Below are positions 6,053-9,159 of a stretch of 9,159 nt of DNA, piece by piece. Each line of letters starts with the position of its first letter. The stretch's first letter is position 1. The notes below the pieces were generated by a model. The model was not told where the DNA came from and searched no databases. It saw only the letters and a list, made by a program, of their open reading frames with translations. The DNA comes from Candidatus Avelusimicrobium faecicola (GTDB lineage Bacteria; Elusimicrobiota; Elusimicrobia; Elusimicrobiales; Elusimicrobiaceae). The translations under genes were made by a program, and so were the position numbers. Location: NCBI GenBank assembly GCA_900540405.1, contig UQFW01000055.1, forward strand, positions 1 to 9,159, written 5' to 3'.

Positions 6053-6095
6053 AAAAAACGCGCTCCCGGGCCAGGCGTTATTTGCCGCGTTTTTT
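6053..6095 (-). terminator. Hairpin overlapping the uvrB stop, probable terminator
   Basis: AAAAAACGCG (6053-6062) and CGCGTTTTTT (6086-6095) form a 10-bp perfect inverted repeat around the uvrB stop codon. On the minus strand the 3' arm ends in six Ts (6058-6053), and the loop holds a further GC-rich fold (6061-6077). Either pairing gives a GC stem followed by a T run, which suits termination of uvrB 20-25 bases after its stop. Confidence 0.55.
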
Positions 6096-8090
6096 ACCGG
6101 TGCCTTTTACCTGCATTTGGCGCAGTTCAAACAAGCGGTCACGCAGTTCGGCGGCCAATTCAAAATTCAGGTTTTCGGCCGCTTGCAGCATTTGCTGTTC
6201 CACGTCCGCTTCCACCATTTTGATATTTTGCACCGTCGGTTCCGGCAAGGTTTGGCTCAAAATACCAAACGCGCTGGTTTTGGTTTGTTGTTCAAATTCT
6301 TTTAACTCCACTTCCGTCTTTTGAATGGTTTTAGGCGTGATGTGGTGTTCTTTATTGTACGCTTCCTGCAAGGTGCGGCGGCGGTTCATTTCCGCCAGTG
6401 CGTAGCGGATAGAATCCGTTTTGCGGTCCGCATATAAAATAACCTCTCCGCCCGCATTACGCGCCGCGCGGCCGGAAATTTGAATAAGCGTAGTGGTATT
6501 ACGCAGGAAGCCTTCGTTATCGGCCCCTAAAATAGCCACCAACCCCACTTGGGGAATATCAATCCCCTCGCGCAACAGGTTAATCCCCACCAACACATCA
6601 AAATCCCCGCGGCGAAATTGCTTCAAAATTTCCACCCGCTGTAAAGATTCTATATCCGAATGTAAATACTGGGTTTTAAGGCCCTGCTCCACAAAATACG
6701 CGCTTAAATCCTCGGCGGTTTTTTTGGTTAAAGCCAACACGAGTGTCCGCTCCCCTTTGGCGGTATGCTCTTTGATTTTTTCCGTCAAATGCGTAATTTG
6801 CCCTTCCGTGGGGTGGACAATCACTTTCGGGTCCACCAACCCCGTAGGGCGGATGACCTGCTCCACAATGTGGTTGCCGCAAACGGTCAGTTCGTACGGG
6901 CCGGGCGTGGCCGAAACAAAAATGCTTTGCGGCATTAATTTTTCAAATTCATCAAATTTTAAGGGGCGGTTATCCAGTGCGGACGGCAGGCGGAAACCGA
7001 AGTCCACCAACATTTGTTTGCGGGCCCTGTCCCCGTTGAACATCCCGCGCACTTGCGGCAGGGCCACATGGGATTCGTCCACCACCATTAAAAAATCGTC
7101 ATAGCGCAAAAAATAATCCAACAAACACGCGGGGCGCTCGCCCGGTTTGCGGCCGTCCATATAGCGGGAGTAGTTTTCTATGCCGGAACAATAACCCGCC
7201 GTTAAAAGCATTTCTATATCGTATTCCGTGCGTTGTTTTAAGCGGTAGGCTTCCATTTCTTTGCCTTGCGCCAAAAGGGCTTGGCGGCGCAATTCCAAAT
7301 CCGCCTTGATTTGGTCTATGGCACCGGCGGTGTCTTCATCAGTGGCTACAAAGTGCTTGGCCGGATAAATCCACGCTTCGTCCAATTCCGCCACCACGTC
7401 CCCGGTGACGGGGTGGATTTCGTAAATGTGCGAAATGGTTTTGCCGGAAATTTCCACCCGCAACGCATTTTGGCTGTATGGGGTCATAATATCCGTATTC
7501 GGCCCGCGCATACGGAAACGGCCGGAAGTAAATTCCAATTCGTCACGCAGGTATTGTATTTTAATCAGCCGCCCGCTTAATTGGGAGCGGGTCATTTCGC
7601 CCCCTTTTTTTACATAAATACGCATTTCCTTAAATGTATCCGGGGAGCCGATATTGTAAATGCAGGAAACAGACGCCACCACAATTACATCTTTGCGGCT
7701 GACCAAAGAGGTGGTGGCTTTCAGGCGCAGTTTATCAATATGTTCATTGACGGCGGAGTCTTTTTCTATATAAGTATCCGTTTGCGGGATATACGCTTCC
7801 GGCTGGTAATAATCGTAATAGGAAATAAAATATTCCACCGCGTTGTGGGGGAAAAATTGTTTGAACTCCGCATACAACTGCGCGGCCAACACTTTATTGG
7901 GGGATAAAATAAGCGTGGGGCGGTTCAAATTGGCAATTACATTGGCAATAGTAAACGTTTTGCCGGAGCCCGTCACCCCCAGCAGGGTTTGGCGCGCATC
8001 CCCGCGCAAAACGCCTTGCGTAAGGGCGGCAATCGCTTTCGGCTGGTCACCGGCCGGCTGAAAATTGGAAACTAATTCAAAATGGTCCAT
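6078..8090 (-). CDS. uvrB: Excinuclease ABC subunit B (UvrB)
   Basis: UvrB is the damage-verifying helicase-like subunit of UvrABC nucleotide excision repair, loaded by UvrA and then recruiting UvrC. The 670-residue product has N-terminal FQPAGDQPKAI (10-20), Walker A GVTGSGKT (38-45), the Tyr-rich beta-hairpin YYDYYQPEAY (91-100), DESH (338-341), FRLPSALDNRPL (366-377), LHSDI (476-480), GINLLREGIDIPQV (502-515), motif VI GRAARN (540-545) and a C-terminal UVR coiled coil (about 625-660). I chose the ATG at 8090, giving MDHFELVSNF, which matches the family N-terminus. A TTG at 8108 would add six residues but runs into a terminator. GGGGGAG lies just two bases before the ATG. Around motif VI the reading LGADNEGFLRNTTTLIQIS (521-539) departs from the near-universal LDADKEGFLR and QTIGRAARN patterns. 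Confidence 0.97.
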   Translation of the reverse strand: MDHFELVSNFQPAGDQPKAIAALTQGVLRGDARQTLLGVTGSGKTFTIANVIANLNRPTLILSPNKVLAAQLYAEFKQFFPHNAVEYFISYYDYYQPEAYIPQTDTYIEKDSAVNEHIDKLRLKATTSLVSRKDVIVVASVSCIYNIGSPDTFKEMRIYVKKGGEMTRSQLSGRLIKIQYLRDELEFTSGRFRMRGPNTDIMTPYSQNALRVEISGKTISHIYEIHPVTGDVVAELDEAWIYPAKHFVATDEDTAGAIDQIKADLELRRQALLAQGKEMEAYRLKQRTEYDIEMLLTAGYCSGIENYSRYMDGRKPGERPACLLDYFLRYDDFLMVVDESHVALPQVRGMFNGDRARKQMLVDFGFRLPSALDNRPLKFDEFEKLMPQSIFVSATPGPYELTVCGNHIVEQVIRPTGLVDPKVIVHPTEGQITHLTEKIKEHTAKGERTLVLALTKKTAEDLSAYFVEQGLKTQYLHSDIESLQRVEILKQFRRGDFDVLVGINLLREGIDIPQVGLVAILGADNEGFLRNTTTLIQISGRAARNAGGEVILYADRKTDSIRYALAEMNRRRTLQEAYNKEHHITPKTIQKTEVELKEFEQQTKTSAFGILSQTLPEPTVQNIKMVEADVEQQMLQAAENLNFELAAELRDRLFELRQMQVKGTGKKRGK

Positions 8091-8106
8091 ATCTCCCCCA
8101 TAGAAC

Positions 8107-8133
8107 AAAAAGGCGGCCGCAAACCGGGCCGCC
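8107..8133 (-). terminator. Intrinsic terminator of marC, abutting uvrB
   Basis: On the minus strand GGCGGCC (8133-8127) pairs with GGCCGCC (8118-8112) across an 8-base loop and is followed by TTTTTG. It starts about 20 bases after the marC stop and ends only about 17 bases before the uvrB ATG, so it should separate the two genes. Confidence 0.85.
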
Positions 8134-8153
8134 CTTTCAGCTTTTCAAAACGG

Positions 8154-8834
8154 CTATTTGGAAAGACCGCCTAAAAAGTGCGCATCCAACACGCCGGGCA
8201 ATAATTGGCCCACGCCGTCAATCATAAACTGCATGGCAATAGAACACAAAATCATACCCATAAAGCGAATGACAATCTGCGTTCCGTTCGGCCCGATTTT
8301 AGCAAACAAATAGCGCGAGGCCACCAATACGGCCCCCACCGCCGCGGCGCATAAAAACAGCATTACAATCATCATAACGGCCATGGGGAAAGTAGTAATT
8401 TTTTCCGCATACAACATAACCGTTGCAATAGAGCCGGGGCCGATAAATAACGGCATACCCACCGGCACTACAATATGGCTTAAACGGTCGCGCGCGCGGT
8501 CAAACGTACTGCCCTGGGCGCGGGCGGCTTCCAAGCCGTTGCGTTCAAATTTAGATTTACCCTGCAACATGCGCAACCCCACCCCTAACAGGATAATAGA
8601 CCCTGCCAAACGGAAGGCGGGAATGGTTATACCGAACACGCTTAAAATTTTGCTTCCGAAAATAAAAAATATCGTAAGCATAATGAAAATAGACAGCGAC
8701 ATCAATAGCGCCACAGCGCGCTGTACTTTGGGCTCGTCATTTTCAACGTGTTCCAAAAAAATTGGCATATTGCCAATCGGGTTCAAAATAGCCAGCGTAG
8801 CAATAAATGCGTTTACCAGCAAACTCCAATCCAT
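8154..8834 (-). CDS. MarC-family integral membrane protein
   Basis: A 226-residue polytopic inner-membrane protein of the MarC (UPF0056) family, whose biochemical function is not established; the once-proposed role in multiple antibiotic resistance is not supported. About six hydrophobic segments can be seen, near 5-27, 41-60, 66-90, 121-142, 150-173 and 184-208. Family signatures are NPIGNMPIF (18-26), FGITIPAFRLAGSIILL (67-83), PLFIGPGSIAT (128-138) and RFMGMILCSIAMQFMIDGV (190-208). A charged loop lies at 91-119. The ATG at 8834 follows AAGGAG at the long spacing of 13 bases; an in-frame stop (TAA) seven bases upstream rules out an earlier start. A terminator follows the gene, so it is probably monocistronic. 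Confidence 0.92.
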   Translation of the reverse strand: MDWSLLVNAFIATLAILNPIGNMPIFLEHVENDEPKVQRAVALLMSLSIFIMLTIFFIFGSKILSVFGITIPAFRLAGSIILLGVGLRMLQGKSKFERNGLEAARAQGSTFDRARDRLSHIVVPVGMPLFIGPGSIATVMLYAEKITTFPMAVMMIVMLFLCAAAVGAVLVASRYLFAKIGPNGTQIVIRFMGMILCSIAMQFMIDGVGQLLPGVLDAHFLGGLSK

Positions 8835-8867
8835 ACTTGTTTATAAGCTCCTTGGACCAGTAAAATG

Positions 8868-8883
8868 CCCGCAAAAATGCGGT
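8868..8883 (-). other. Small hairpin in the predicted marC leader
   Basis: On the minus strand CCGCA and TGCGG pair around a TTTT loop (inside 8868-8883), just after the predicted transcription start and about 15 bases upstream of the AAGGAG. A 5-bp stem is short; it may influence mRNA stability or be incidental. Confidence 0.3.
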
Positions 8884-8889
8884 ACTAAT

Positions 8890-8898
8890 AGTATATCA
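8890..8898 (-). promoter_or_regulatory. Candidate extended -10 promoter for marC
   Basis: TG-A-TATACT on the minus strand (8898-8890) is a good extended -10, with no recognisable -35. Transcription would start near 8883, giving a leader of about 48 bases that includes the AAGGAG ribosome-binding site. Confidence 0.5.
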
Positions 8899-9032
8899 AA
8901 TTAGGGGCCAATGCTTGTGCCCGCGCCTCAGACGGAAAAAACCAGCCGCTCCGACGGACAACCGCAAGCTGCAAACAGGGGCAAAAACCGGGCCCGCTCG
9001 GGGCGGTTTTGGGCGGTGGCGCAAAAAAACAT
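8899..9032. other. Gene-free spacer with a GC-rich inverted repeat
   Basis: No credible gene lies between the marC promoter and the tRNA-Val promoter. The clearest structure is AAAACCG (8984-8990) pairing with CGGTTTT (9004-9010) around a GC-rich loop that can pair further (CCC with GGG). It resembles a terminator with a short T tract on the plus strand, but no plus-strand gene upstream needs one. The GGGCCCGCT at 8990-8998 also occurs at 6039-6047, in the uvrB-birA gap. Confidence 0.4.
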
Positions 9033-9061
9033 TTTCCAAATGCGTGATAAATTGTTATAAT
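9033..9061 (+). promoter_or_regulatory. Promoter of tRNA-Val
   Basis: A perfect TATAAT (9056-9061) is preceded by TG plus one base (9053-9055), an extended -10, and TTTCCA (9033-9038; 4 of 6 matches) lies 17 bases upstream. The start would be near 9068, about 13 bases before the mature tRNA 5' end. This is the best promoter in the window. Confidence 0.8.
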
Positions 9062-9080
9062 AAATGTACATTCATTTTTC

Positions 9081-9155
9081 GGGCAGTTGGCGCAGCGGTA
9101 GCGCGTCCGCCTCACACGCGGAAGGTCACAGGTTCAAATCCTGTACTGCCCACCA
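9081..9155 (+). tRNA. tRNA-Val (anticodon CAC)
   Basis: A complete 75-base cloverleaf. The acceptor stem GGGCAGT pairs with ACTGCCC (9145-9151); the D stem is GCGC/GCGC with a 7-base AGCGGTA loop; the anticodon stem TCCGC/GCGGA encloses CTCACAC, giving anticodon CAC after U33. The variable loop is AGGTC; the T stem ACAGG/CCTGT encloses TTCAAAT. The discriminator is A (9152) and CCA is encoded (9153-9155). CAC reads the valine codon GUG. Its terminator would lie beyond the window. Confidence 0.97.
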
Positions 9156-9159
9156 TTTA

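Noticed and set aside
8091..8108. Alternative TTG start for uvrB giving six extra residues
   Set aside because: It lies directly at the T tract of the marC terminator, has no ribosome-binding site, and the extra residues do not match the UvrB family N-terminus.
8835..8883. Riboswitch in the marC leader
   Set aside because: The leader is only about 48 bases with one 5-bp hairpin, too small for any known riboswitch class.
8885..9115. Minus-strand open frame overlapping the tRNA-Val gene
   Set aside because: It overlaps the tRNA and its promoter antisense, and the translation has no recognisable domain or coding bias.
1..9159. Genomic island bounded by tRNA genes
   Set aside because: The content is housekeeping genes, with no integrase, no direct repeat of a tRNA end inside the window and no transposase. 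Both ends being tRNAs is probably coincidence.

Overview
The window reads as a bacterial chromosomal housekeeping segment of mixed, moderate GC, bounded by the 3' part of a tRNA-Gly gene at the left edge and a complete tRNA-Val(CAC) gene at the right edge. Both tRNAs encode CCA. The MurE ligase has the DNPR motif expected for meso-diaminopimelate peptidoglycan, and one protein carries a Sec signal peptide. I cannot fix the phylum from the sequence; an Elusimicrobiota-like gut bacterium is only a guess.

Layout. Positions 1-40 are the end of tRNA-Gly, followed to about 325 by a gene-free block of degenerate tandem repeats (period about 120-123 bp) that are rich in terminator-like segments. A minus-strand group then runs right to left: tilS (4863-4129), murE (4086-2623), murD (2639-1254, overlapping murE by 17 bp) and a secreted ankyrin-repeat protein (1177-389), closed by a hairpin at 341-366. 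Divergent from tilS, across only 44 bp, is a stand-alone CheY-like receiver on the plus strand (4908-5276). It converges on a birA-type biotin ligase without a DNA-binding domain (5959-5369), with a 12-bp terminator stem between them. Further right on the minus strand are uvrB (8090-6078) and a MarC-family membrane protein (8834-8154), then a 246-bp gap holding promoters for marC and tRNA-Val.

How the genes relate. MurD and MurE catalyse consecutive cytoplasmic steps of peptidoglycan precursor synthesis and look translationally coupled. TilS is needed for AUA decoding, BirA attaches biotin to carboxylase carrier proteins, and UvrB is the damage-verification subunit of nucleotide excision repair. 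The receiver, the ankyrin protein and MarC have no pathway visible here.

I found no mobile element, CRISPR array, phage gene or obviously new multi-gene system. The points worth checking are the terminator-repeat block, repeated extended -10 promoters placed so close to some starts that transcripts may be leaderless, unusual residues in normally conserved motifs of MurE and UvrB, a very short TilS, and a strong terminator only 17 bp upstream of uvrB.
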